DNA of 6,457 nucleotides from Bacteroidales bacterium (GCA_031257735.1 JAIROC010000628.1:1-6457), one strand, 5' to 3'. Numbered from the stretch's first letter, positions 1-6,451 are shown. Numbers and translations are program-made. Notes: generated by a model from the letters alone, not told the origin.

Positions 1-7
1 TACCAAA

Positions 8-1351
8 ATGCGCAATATACTGTTACGTGAAGTTGTCGAATTTCTGCATACCGAACGCAGCTCGCAACAAACGCTAACTTCACAGGAATACACCGAAAAG
101 ATAGAAGCTATTATAGAAAGCATTATAGAAATGAAAACGCTTGACGAACAATGGAACGGTCTTACCTATTATATAAAAGCCGAAATGACCGTTGATCCTG
201 CCGAAGTAAACCAACAAATAAACAAAGTACTAAAAAACAAACAAAAGACAAAAAAACTTGAAGAGTCGCGCAAACAAACACTTGCAGTCGAAGCAGAAGT
301 GGAAAGACTGAAGAAAGAACTGGAAAAAACCAAAGATAAGCAACAACGTCTTGTCCTGCAAAAAAGCTATCAACAACAAACAGATAAACTTTCTGGCAGA
401 GAATATTCTACAAAGGGCAATAATGCATTTTATAATGGTTTTTTTGTACTTGCCATAATGTATTACCAAGAAGCCATTGATATTGATCCAAACAATGCAG
501 ACACATACTATAACATGGGAAATGCCAACGCTAATTTACAGAATTATCGCGAAGCCATACGCTGCTATCAAAAAGTCATTGACATTGATCCAAACCATGC
601 AAATGCATACTATTACATGGGACGTGCCTGCTATTATTTACAAGACTACCGCGAAACCATACGCTATCACCAAAAATTTATTGACATTGACCCAAACGAT
701 GCAGAAGCATACAATTACATGGGACTTGCCTACCATGAGTTACAGAACTACTACGAATCCATACGCTGCTATCAAAAAGCCATTGAAATTGACCCAACCC
801 ATGCATACGCATACTATAACATGGGAAATGCATACGCTAAATTACAGGACTACCGCGAAGCTATTAAGTATTATAAAATGGCAGTAATCATTGACCCAAA
901 CGATGCAAGTGCATACTATAATATGGGACTTGCCTACTCTAATTTACAAGACGACCGCGAATCCATGCGCTGTTTTCAAAAAGTCATTGACATTGACCCA
1001 AACGAAGCAATGGCATATAATGGTATGGGAAATGCATACGCTGGTTTACAGAATTACCACGAAGCCATACGCTGTTACCAAAAAGTCATTGACATTGACC
1101 CAAACAATGCAATGGCATATAATGGCATGGGAGTTGCCTACTATTATTTACAGGACTACCACGAAGCCATAGGCTGCCATCAAAAAGCCATTGACATTGA
1201 CCCAAACAATGCATTCGCATACTTTTCCATGGGACTTAACTACTATGATTTAGGTAATACAAAAGAAGCAATTAAATGCTTGCAACAAGCAGCGCGATTA
1301 GGACTTGGATATGCAGAAGAATGGCTGCAAGAGAATGGTTACGATTGGTAA
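8..1351 (+). CDS. TPR-repeat protein, probably 5'-truncated by the window edge
   Basis: Residues 131-434 form nine tandem tetratricopeptide repeats of exactly 34 residues. Most show Tyr at position 4, Met-Gly at 7-8, Glu-Ala/Ser at 19-20, Tyr or Phe at 24 and Asp-Pro at 31-32. TPRs are helical protein-binding solenoids, so a scaffold role is likely; no catalytic motif is visible. Before them lie a mixed helix/strand segment (1-75, with a Trp-Asn-Gly and Tyr-Tyr-Ile-Lys-Ala strand pattern) and a charged, probably coiled-coil stretch (76-128). There is no signal peptide at this Met, only seven bases precede it, and the frame is open to the left edge (codons ACC AAA). The N-terminal segment reads like the end of a longer domain, loosely like the FlgT/LPP20-type domains that precede TPRs in Bacteroidota. 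I infer that the real start lies upstream. The ORF stops at TAA, 85 bp before the WG-repeat gene. The repeats are also conserved as DNA. Confidence 0.9.
   Translation: MRNILLREVVEFLHTERSSQQTLTSQEYTEKIEAIIESIIEMKTLDEQWNGLTYYIKAEMTVDPAEVNQQINKVLKNKQKTKKLEESRKQTLAVEAEVERLKKELEKTKDKQQRLVLQKSYQQQTDKLSGREYSTKGNNAFYNGFFVLAIMYYQEAIDIDPNNADTYYNMGNANANLQNYREAIRCYQKVIDIDPNHANAYYYMGRACYYLQDYRETIRYHQKFIDIDPNDAEAYNYMGLAYHELQNYYESIRCYQKAIEIDPTHAYAYYNMGNAYAKLQDYREAIKYYKMAVIIDPNDASAYYNMGLAYSNLQDDRESMRCFQKVIDIDPNEAMAYNGMGNAYAGLQNYHEAIRCYQKVIDIDPNNAMAYNGMGVAYYYLQDYHEAIGCHQKAIDIDPNNAFAYFSMGLNYYDLGNTKEAIKCLQQAARLGLGYAEEWLQENGYDW
476..1291 (+). repeat. 102-bp tandem DNA repeat (eight units) encoding TPRs
   Basis: Equivalent codons recur at 476, 578, 680, 782, 884, 986, 1088 and 1190, a strict 102-bp spacing. 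Many units share long identical stretches around the Ile-Asp-Pro codons and the Glu-Ala-Ile codons. The last unit (1190-1291) has diverged most, as expected at the edge of a solenoid. Because 102 is divisible by three, the other reading frames also stay open over much of this region, which gives false ORFs. The array could expand or contract by recombination without breaking the frame. Confidence 0.9.
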
Positions 1352-1436
1352 AACAGGAAAGAGAAATAGAATTTCGATAACAGATACAATAAAATTTTGA
1401 AGTAAATGAATTATTAATAATATAAAATATATAAGA

Positions 1437-3113
1437 ATGAGAAACACATTTTTTTTAGCGCTTGTATTAATCGCAGGATTATTAGTATCCTGTATAAAGA
1501 GTAAAGAGGAGACATTAATACCTGTAAAAAGTTCAGACAAATGGGGTTATATAAATCACAAAGGAGAATATGTTATTAATCCTCAGTTTAGTGATGCCGG
1601 TTTTTTTCAGGATGGATTAGCAAAAGTCAAATCGTCCAATGGGAAAATTGGCTATATCAATTTGGAAGGGCAATATGAAATAGCCGCCACATATAAGGAA
1701 GGCACACCCTTTAGAGAAGGCTTGGCATTTGTTGTATCAGAAGGCGGCTATCCGACTTGTATAGATAAACAAGGGAACATAAAGTTTGTCCTTAAAGAAG
1801 TCGAACGCATAACATCCTTTAGAGAAGGCTTGGCAGTATTTATCGATAAAGAGGATAAGTTTGGCTTTGTGGATAAAACAGGTAAGATAGTTATCAATGC
1901 ACAATTTGACAAGGCATTTTCATTTTATGGAGATTTTGCAATTGTAGAGCAAAAGGGGAAATTCGGATATATTGGCAAAGCAGGGAAAATAGTAATTAAT
2001 CCGCAATTCAAAAGCGTTCAGAACTTTCGTGAAAACAAGGCAGTTTTTTCAGATGGAAAAAAAAGAGGCTATATTGACCCCAAAGGCGCGTATATCATCA
2101 ATCCGCAATTTGATGCCGCAAAACCTTTCAGTGAAGGGTTGGCAGCAGTACAACAGGGAGATTTGTGGGGCTATATCAATTCGGAAGGGAAACTTGAAAT
2201 CAATCCTCAATTTGATGAAGCGCTATCCTTTAAAAATGGATTAGCGGTTGTGAAACAAGGAGACTCATACGGCTATATTAACGAAAAGGGGAAATATGAA
2301 ATTAATCCGCAATTTGAATCAGCCCTGCATTTTTACAGTGATATAGCAGCTGTACAAAGTTCAGACAAATGGGGATTTGTCGACAAAAAAGGGAAATATG
2401 TAATCAATCCTCAATTTGATGATATAAAGATTAATGAAGAAATTTATCTGCTTGAAGCGATATATAGAGATTGGTCTGATTATGTAAAGAATGATTATTA
2501 TGACGCATCAAAATTTGTCAATCAATTTTTCAAAAAAGATTCTAATAACTCGTTTGACGGTTTTACTTCCACAACAACCTTAAACCAGATTGCCAATCAT
2601 AAATATTACGGCGACGATTTAAATGCGAGTAATAAATATCGTGCAGACTGTATTTATTATTCGGATAAACAGGATGATATTTCTATTTATAAAACATCAT
2701 TTCATTTTACTTCCCCCATTTATAAAATAGTAAAAAAGTACAATGATTATTGGGGATATTACGAAGGGGAAAGTAAAGTATATGATTTTACTGCTAAATT
2801 AAAAGCAATAGAATATCAGTTTCGGCTTAAAGGAAAAGCCTACAACAAAGGCAGTGCAATAGCCAATGCGTTGAAAACAGAAATAGAAAAACGTCATCAG
2901 CTTAAAATGGAAATCAAAAACGATACCTATTACATTTTACAGAATGACGAAAAACTCAGTTTTGCAATTATATACGATAGTGAATCTGTATTGTTCTATA
3001 CAGGTTTTGGAAAAGAAAAATTACAGGACATTTTGTCAGACTATAATGAAGACTATAGTGATGAAGAGTATACTGAAGAGTATACTGAAGAAGAATATGA
3101 AGTAGCTGAATAG
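1437..3113 (+). CDS. WG (KWG) repeat lipoprotein with unknown C-terminal domain
   Basis: The N-terminus is a lipoprotein signal peptide: Arg2, a hydrophobic core at about 4-17, and a lipobox Leu-Val-Ser-Cys with Cys19 as the lipidated residue. Residues 35-333 contain nine WG repeats beginning near 35, 70, 105, 141, 175, 209, 243, 277 and 311. The pattern is x-W/F/Y-G-Y-I-x-x-x-G-x-x-x-I-N-P-Q-F, followed by a Phe and a Gly-Leu-Ala-x-Val strand. Repeat 3 (105-135) is degenerate and repeat 9 stops after the Asn-Pro-Gln-Phe block. Trp is kept only in repeats 1, 7 and 9. WG repeats are beta-rich modules of unknown function. Residues 334-534 form a domain I do not recognise, rich in Tyr, Lys and Asp, and the protein ends in an acidic Glu/Tyr tail (535-558). 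Lys-Glu-Glu at 23-25, just after Cys19, matches the reported Bacteroidota surface-export signal K-(D/E)2. The start lacks a Shine-Dalgarno sequence; the lipobox supports it. The next gene begins 22 bp downstream. Confidence 0.93.
   Translation: MRNTFFLALVLIAGLLVSCIKSKEETLIPVKSSDKWGYINHKGEYVINPQFSDAGFFQDGLAKVKSSNGKIGYINLEGQYEIAATYKEGTPFREGLAFVVSEGGYPTCIDKQGNIKFVLKEVERITSFREGLAVFIDKEDKFGFVDKTGKIVINAQFDKAFSFYGDFAIVEQKGKFGYIGKAGKIVINPQFKSVQNFRENKAVFSDGKKRGYIDPKGAYIINPQFDAAKPFSEGLAAVQQGDLWGYINSEGKLEINPQFDEALSFKNGLAVVKQGDSYGYINEKGKYEINPQFESALHFYSDIAAVQSSDKWGFVDKKGKYVINPQFDDIKINEEIYLLEAIYRDWSDYVKNDYYDASKFVNQFFKKDSNNSFDGFTSTTTLNQIANHKYYGDDLNASNKYRADCIYYSDKQDDISIYKTSFHFTSPIYKIVKKYNDYWGYYEGESKVYDFTAKLKAIEYQFRLKGKAYNKGSAIANALKTEIEKRHQLKMEIKNDTYYILQNDEKLSFAIIYDSESVLFYTGFGKEKLQDILSDYNEDYSDEEYTEEYTEEEYEVAE
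1539..2435 (+). repeat. Nine-copy WG repeat array, 34-residue period in its second half
   Basis: From repeat 4 onward the Asn of the Asn-Pro/Ala-Gln-Phe block falls at residues 154, 188, 222, 256, 290 and 324, giving five consecutive steps of exactly 34 residues (102 bp). At DNA level the block reads as variants of AATCCGCAATTTGA or AATCCTCAATTTGA at about 1998, 2100, 2202, 2304 and 2406. Repeats 1-3 are less regular (35-36 residues). This suggests that the second half arose by more recent internal duplication. Confidence 0.88.
3063..3086 (+). repeat. 12-bp tandem duplication in the acidic tail of the WG lipoprotein gene
   Basis: The unit GAAGAGTATACT occurs twice in direct succession (3063-3074 and 3075-3086) and is followed by a decayed partial copy. 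It encodes Glu-Glu-Tyr-Thr units in the acidic C-terminal tail. It is in frame, so gain or loss of a unit would only change tail length. Confidence 0.85.
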
Positions 3114-3135
3114 GAAACGTCAAAAGAAATACCGT

Positions 3136-4974
3136 ATGAAATACCAGCAGATTATTAAGATGTTATTAGTTGTGGCATTCATTTTTAGTGTTTCATTTTG
3201 TCCTGCTCAAGGGATTAAAGCTGCTCAGGGACAACAGAAAAACCAGACACAAAAAAAGGAATCAGACATAAAAACACAGTCAAAATCACTCAAAAGCCAA
3301 TTCAGTCTGAGCGATTTACTTTTACTGCAAAAGAATAGTTTAACTTATGCAGAAGATTTTTTAAGTCGCAGAGAGTGGAAATTAGATAAGACAAGTGTTG
3401 ATAATGATTCATATTTGAATGGTTTATTACCTGTTAATTACAATACCATAACATGGTCGTATAAAAAAAATACATGGAACAATAAAGCAGAAGCATGGTT
3501 TTACTTATATCAATATGAGCAATTAGGTAATCTTATCTCCTATCAGATGAGCAAGAACGATGTATTTGTTCAAATTAAAACGGAACTGCAAAAGTCTAAA
3601 ACATATAAACTCATCTCAACAGAAGTAATAGAAGACGGGATAGAAACGCACTATAAAAGTGATAAATTGGAAATTATTTTGAAAGAATATAATGTTAGAT
3701 TAATTCATCCTCACTATGCTATTGCCGTATATAACTACAAGGAAATAGAGCAATTAATAGAAAAAATCGAAAAGGAAAGGGAGCAAGCCGCAAGAGAAGC
3801 TCGGGAAAGAGAACGAATAGCGTATGAAGAACAATTGCGTATAGAAGCAGAACAATTACGTATAGAACAGGAGGCAAAAATGAGAGAAGAAGTCTATCAG
3901 GAATTTATACAGCAAGCAAAAACTTTAAAAAACCAAAAAAGATATGAAGAAGCAATAAAATCTTTCCAGCATGCTCTGGAAGTAGACCCAGATGACAGTA
4001 AAAAAAAGACAGAGATAACCCAAGAAATTGAAAAAATAAACAATATATTACAGGTTATGAAGGAAAGAGGGTCTAATACATACACTTATTCAGAACTTCT
4101 TTACACTGATTATTCATCTATAAATAAAAAAATAACTGAAAATATTAAAGGTATATTACTCAAAGAGAAAAAAGTAAATTCAGCAAATATCACAATAAGT
4201 TGCACGATTGATACTGCAGGAATTATAACAAGGTCTTATACCTCAACAATAGTAAACTCGAAACTGAATGAAGAAATAAAACAAATAGTCAATCAGATAA
4301 AGTTAAGCCAAACAACTTTATATGGTTATACAGTTTCATCAAAGGCGGATTTTTCTTATACAATCAGTGCAGAAGAAAATGTAGTTAAAGTAAAGAAAAA
4401 CAGTAAAGGAATGGAATACGATATTAAACAATACTATTCATACGATAGAAAGATTAGAGATATAGTATCTTCTGCACCCACCATGGGTAATTTCAAAATA
4501 CGATTCAATAGGGTTACAATAAATGGACAGCATCACGATGAAAATAAATTATTGAAATATACAGGCACCGGTCGCGCATCAAATTTATTTTTATCTCTGC
4601 TTATTCCCGGTCTTGGTCAACATCGTGTTACGTACGGCGAAAGAACCGGTCTCGGTATTACATTACCTACATACGCTTTGATAGGAACAGGAATAGTTCT
4701 GAAATTTTATTCTGAGAGTGAATACAAAAAATATCAAAATGCAACAGAGCAAGCAGATATGAACAAGTATTATAATCGTGCAAATTATTCAAATCAAGGG
4801 TTCTATGCCTGTCTTGTAGCGGGAGGCATTATTTGGATTTCCGATGTTATATGGGTTTGGGCGAAAGGTGCAAAAAATAAAAAAGAACAAAAAGCATATA
4901 AAAGGCAATATCTGGGATTTTATTATCATCCCCAATTGCATGTTTCAGGATTAACGTATAGCGTAAATTTTTAA
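3136..4974 (+). CDS. Exported TPR/coiled-coil protein with DUF5683-like C-terminal domain
   Basis: Residues 1-25 form a signal peptide (Lys2, core 7-20, probable cleavage near Pro-Ala-Gln at 23-25). Cys22 is preceded by Phe, so this is not a lipobox. Residues 55-203 form a compact Trp/Tyr-rich domain I cannot name. Residues 204-252 are a highly charged Glu/Arg helix, probably a coiled coil, which leads into one good TPR (254-287, ending Asp-Pro-Asp-Asp). Residues about 328-415 have a beta-alpha-beta pattern with Ile-Asp-x-x-Gly-x-Ile that weakly recalls TonB C-terminal domains. The C-terminal part begins with Ser-Leu-Leu-Ile-Pro-Gly-Leu-Gly-Gln (487-495), then hydrophobic helices at 505-525 and 556-576 separated by a Tyr/Asn-rich linker. 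This is the layout I associate with DUF5683 of Bacteroidota envelope proteins. The protein ends in a strand finishing with Asn-Phe. It starts 22 bp after the WG gene and stops 4 bp before the next gene, so co-expression is likely. The function is unknown. Confidence 0.9.
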   Translation: MKYQQIIKMLLVVAFIFSVSFCPAQGIKAAQGQQKNQTQKKESDIKTQSKSLKSQFSLSDLLLLQKNSLTYAEDFLSRREWKLDKTSVDNDSYLNGLLPVNYNTITWSYKKNTWNNKAEAWFYLYQYEQLGNLISYQMSKNDVFVQIKTELQKSKTYKLISTEVIEDGIETHYKSDKLEIILKEYNVRLIHPHYAIAVYNYKEIEQLIEKIEKEREQAAREARERERIAYEEQLRIEAEQLRIEQEAKMREEVYQEFIQQAKTLKNQKRYEEAIKSFQHALEVDPDDSKKKTEITQEIEKINNILQVMKERGSNTYTYSELLYTDYSSINKKITENIKGILLKEKKVNSANITISCTIDTAGIITRSYTSTIVNSKLNEEIKQIVNQIKLSQTTLYGYTVSSKADFSYTISAEENVVKVKKNSKGMEYDIKQYYSYDRKIRDIVSSAPTMGNFKIRFNRVTINGQHHDENKLLKYTGTGRASNLFLSLLIPGLGQHRVTYGERTGLGITLPTYALIGTGIVLKFYSESEYKKYQNATEQADMNKYYNRANYSNQGFYACLVAGGIIWISDVIWVWAKGAKNKKEQKAYKRQYLGFYYHPQLHVSGLTYSVNF

Positions 4975-4978
4975 GCGT

Positions 4979-6328
4979 ATGAAGACAATGAAAATAATAG
5001 TTTATGTAATGCTTTGCGGCTTGCTGTTTTTGTCTTGTAAGAAAATAGAAACTCTTAAAAGAAATAATCCATTGGATGGAAAAGAAGAAGCAAATGTACA
5101 AGCTGGAAATGATACAACAAATAATACGATAGAAAGAACAGGATTGAAATTTAACAGTTACAAGATCTATTCCGAAAATAATAATGACGGTATTATAAAT
5201 AAAGGGGAAACAGTACAATTGCAAATAAGTTTAAAAAATAACAATAGAAGTACAGCCAAAGGAGTAAAAGCAACTTTTTCTACAACAAGTTCGTATGTCT
5301 CCGGTTTTTCTCCAACGGTACAGATTAGTTACGGCGATATTTCGGCAAATGAAGTTAAATGGGCTGATTATAGGGGGGCTAATAGCGCCTATGCATCTTC
5401 TGTATCTTATACTGTTGAATTTACCGTTTCAGATTCTACGCCAAATAACACACAAATTCCAATCAATATCAGTATGGTTGATGGGAGTAACAATACGTGG
5501 ATAGACAGTTTTAATATAACAGTTTCTACCACAGGCGCTCAAATTTCATACAATAGTCATTCCGTTTATTCTGACAATAATGGAGACAAAATTATAAACA
5601 AAGGGGAAACAATACGATTGCAAATATCATTGAAAAACACAGGAACAAGCGCAGCAAATTCTGTGAAAACGACATTTTCTACAACAAGTTCGTATGTTTC
5701 CGGTTTTTCTCCAACAATACAGATTAGTTACGGAGATATTTCGTCAAATGAAGTTATATGGGCTGATTATAGGAGTTCTAATAGCCCTTATGCATCTTCC
5801 GTATCTTATACTGTTGAATTTACCGTTTCAAATTCTACACCAAACAACACACAAATTCCAATCAGTATCAGTATGATTGATGAGAGTAATAATACGTGGA
5901 CAAGCAGTTTTAGTGTAACAGTTTCTGCTACTAGCGCACAAATTTCATACAATAGTTATTCTATTTATTCCGATAACAATAGCGACGGGGTTATAAATAA
6001 AGGAGAAAAAATACAACTGAAAATATCATTGAAAAATACGGGAACAAGTGCTGCAAATTCTGTAAAGGCGACCTTTTCTACAACAAGTTCGTATGTCTCT
6101 GGTTTTTCTCCAACTACACAGATTAGTTACGGCAATATTTCGTCAAATGGAGTTATATGGGCTGATTATAGGAGTTCTAATAGTTCCTATGCATCTTCTA
6201 TATCTTATACTGTCGAATTTACCGTTTCAAATTCTACGCCAAATAATACACAAATCCCAATCAATATCAGCATGGTTGATGAGAGTAATAATACGTGGAC
6301 GAGCAGTTTTAATGTAACAGTACAATAA
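4979..6328 (+). CDS. Lipoprotein with three tandem Ig-like (CARDB-type) repeats
   Basis: The signal peptide ends in a lipobox Leu-Ser-Cys with Cys20 lipidated. An Asn-Pro-Leu-Asp segment (30-33), common just behind the lipid anchor in Bacteroidota lipoproteins, and a Thr/Asn-rich linker to about residue 53 follow. The rest is three repeats with a strict period of 133 residues, starting near 55, 188 and 321. Each has an Asn-Lys-Gly-Glu motif, a Leu-x-Ile-Ser-Leu-Lys-Asn strand, an Ala-Thr-Phe-Ser-Thr-Thr-Ser-Ser strand and a closing Thr-Val strand. This resembles the CARDB-like beta-sandwich domains with Asp-Gly-x-Ile-x-x-Gly-Glu found in surface and secreted proteins of this phylum. Each repeat carries a 12-residue EF-hand-like loop (66-77, 199-210, 332-343). 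The chain ends with the third repeat, with no sorting domain. A second Met at residue 4 (position 4988) is an equally possible start. The gene begins 4 bp after its neighbour's stop, which suggests translational coupling. A role as a surface stalk or adhesin is inferred. Confidence 0.92.
   Translation: MKTMKIIVYVMLCGLLFLSCKKIETLKRNNPLDGKEEANVQAGNDTTNNTIERTGLKFNSYKIYSENNNDGIINKGETVQLQISLKNNNRSTAKGVKATFSTTSSYVSGFSPTVQISYGDISANEVKWADYRGANSAYASSVSYTVEFTVSDSTPNNTQIPINISMVDGSNNTWIDSFNITVSTTGAQISYNSHSVYSDNNGDKIINKGETIRLQISLKNTGTSAANSVKTTFSTTSSYVSGFSPTIQISYGDISSNEVIWADYRSSNSPYASSVSYTVEFTVSNSTPNNTQIPISISMIDESNNTWTSSFSVTVSATSAQISYNSYSIYSDNNSDGVINKGEKIQLKISLKNTGTSAANSVKATFSTTSSYVSGFSPTTQISYGNISSNGVIWADYRSSNSSYASSISYTVEFTVSNSTPNNTQIPINISMVDESNNTWTSSFNVTVQ
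5141..6325 (+). repeat. 399-bp tandem repeat, three copies, encoding Ig-like domains
   Basis: Copies lie at about 5141-5539, 5540-5938 and 5939-6325, the last slightly short. The shared block beginning ACAACAAGTTCGTATGT sits at 5282, 5681 and 6080, exactly 399 bp apart. Copies 2 and 3 are roughly 85-90% identical as protein by my count. Copy 1 differs most in its first third. Synonymous positions are also largely shared, which points to recent duplication or gene conversion. Confidence 0.95.
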
Positions 6329-6340
6329 GTAAAATTAAAT

Positions 6341-6360
6341 AGTGTCTGTCCGAAAACTCA
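6341..6360. mobile_element. Possible insertion-sequence terminal repeat remnant
   Basis: The stretch AGTGTCTGTCCGAAAACTCA, 13 bp after the last stop codon, has the look of a DNA-transposon end (a TGTC-type terminus followed by an A-run). No matching inverted copy and no transposase are visible in the window, and I cannot assign a family. It could be a decayed end, the edge of an element beyond the window, or chance. Confidence 0.25.
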
Positions 6361-6408
6361 TAAATTCATTTCTTCAATGTATAATTGTAATCAGAGAATA
6401 ACGGTAAA

Positions 6409-6421
6409 GGGCTGAAAGCCC
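6409..6421. repeat. Palindrome 1 of a REP-like element
   Basis: GGGCTGAAAGCCC can form a 5-bp GC-rich stem with a GAA loop. It stands out from the AT-rich surroundings and is paired with a longer palindrome 11 bp downstream. This two-hairpin layout is typical of REP/BIME elements. No T-run follows, so it is not a standard intrinsic terminator. Confidence 0.7.
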
Positions 6422-6432
6422 GCAATCAATAG

Positions 6433-6451
6433 CACAGGGCAACGCCCTGTG
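6433..6451. repeat. Palindrome 2 of a REP-like element
   Basis: CACAGGGCAACGCCCTGTG is a perfect 8-bp inverted repeat with an AAC loop, extendable by one G-T pair. Together with the palindrome at 6409-6421 it makes a REP-like intergenic unit. I recall very similar sequence (a CAGGGC/GCCCTG hairpin next to a GGGCT/AGCCC hairpin) scattered in many Bacteroidales genomes, where it is often mis-annotated as short ORFs. In this position it could protect the 3' end of the operon mRNA. There is no T-run for an intrinsic terminator. Confidence 0.75.

Noticed and set aside
230..469. Minus-strand ORF of 79 residues antisense to the first gene
   Set aside because: It is the antisense of a Lys/Gln/Glu-rich coiled-coil region, which automatically reads as Phe/Leu/Cys.
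477..1172. Two + strand ORFs (477-887 and 891-1172) inside the TPR gene
   Set aside because: They are alternate-frame readings of the 102-bp repeat, which stays open because the unit is a multiple of three. The Thr/Met/Ile-rich products have no family resemblance.
476..1291. Regularly spaced repeats as a CRISPR array
   Set aside because: The units are contiguous, coding and 102 bp long, without unique spacers or palindromic repeats.
1390..1399. Possible Bacteroidota -7 promoter element (TAnnTTTG type) upstream of the WG gene
   Set aside because: AAATTTTG has a mismatch at the first T and no TTG lies at the expected -33 distance, so it cannot be separated from AT-rich background.
3136..3201. 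Lipoprotein signal at Cys22 of the exported TPR protein
   Set aside because: The residue before Cys is Phe, which does not fit the lipobox. A standard signal peptidase I site near Pro-Ala-Gln is more likely.
4847..5224. Minus-strand ORF of 125 residues across the junction of the last two genes
   Set aside because: It is antisense to two well-supported genes and has the Phe/Ile/Cys/Tyr-rich composition expected of antisense AT-rich coding DNA.
5295..6317. Three similar ORFs at 5295, 5694 and 6093 in another frame of the Ig-like lipoprotein gene
   Set aside because: They recur every 399 bp only because the host gene repeats. They show no start signals and no independent conservation.
6409..6451. 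Intrinsic terminator after the last gene
   Set aside because: The hairpins are strong enough, but no T-run follows either of them, and they lie 80 bp or more past the stop codon.
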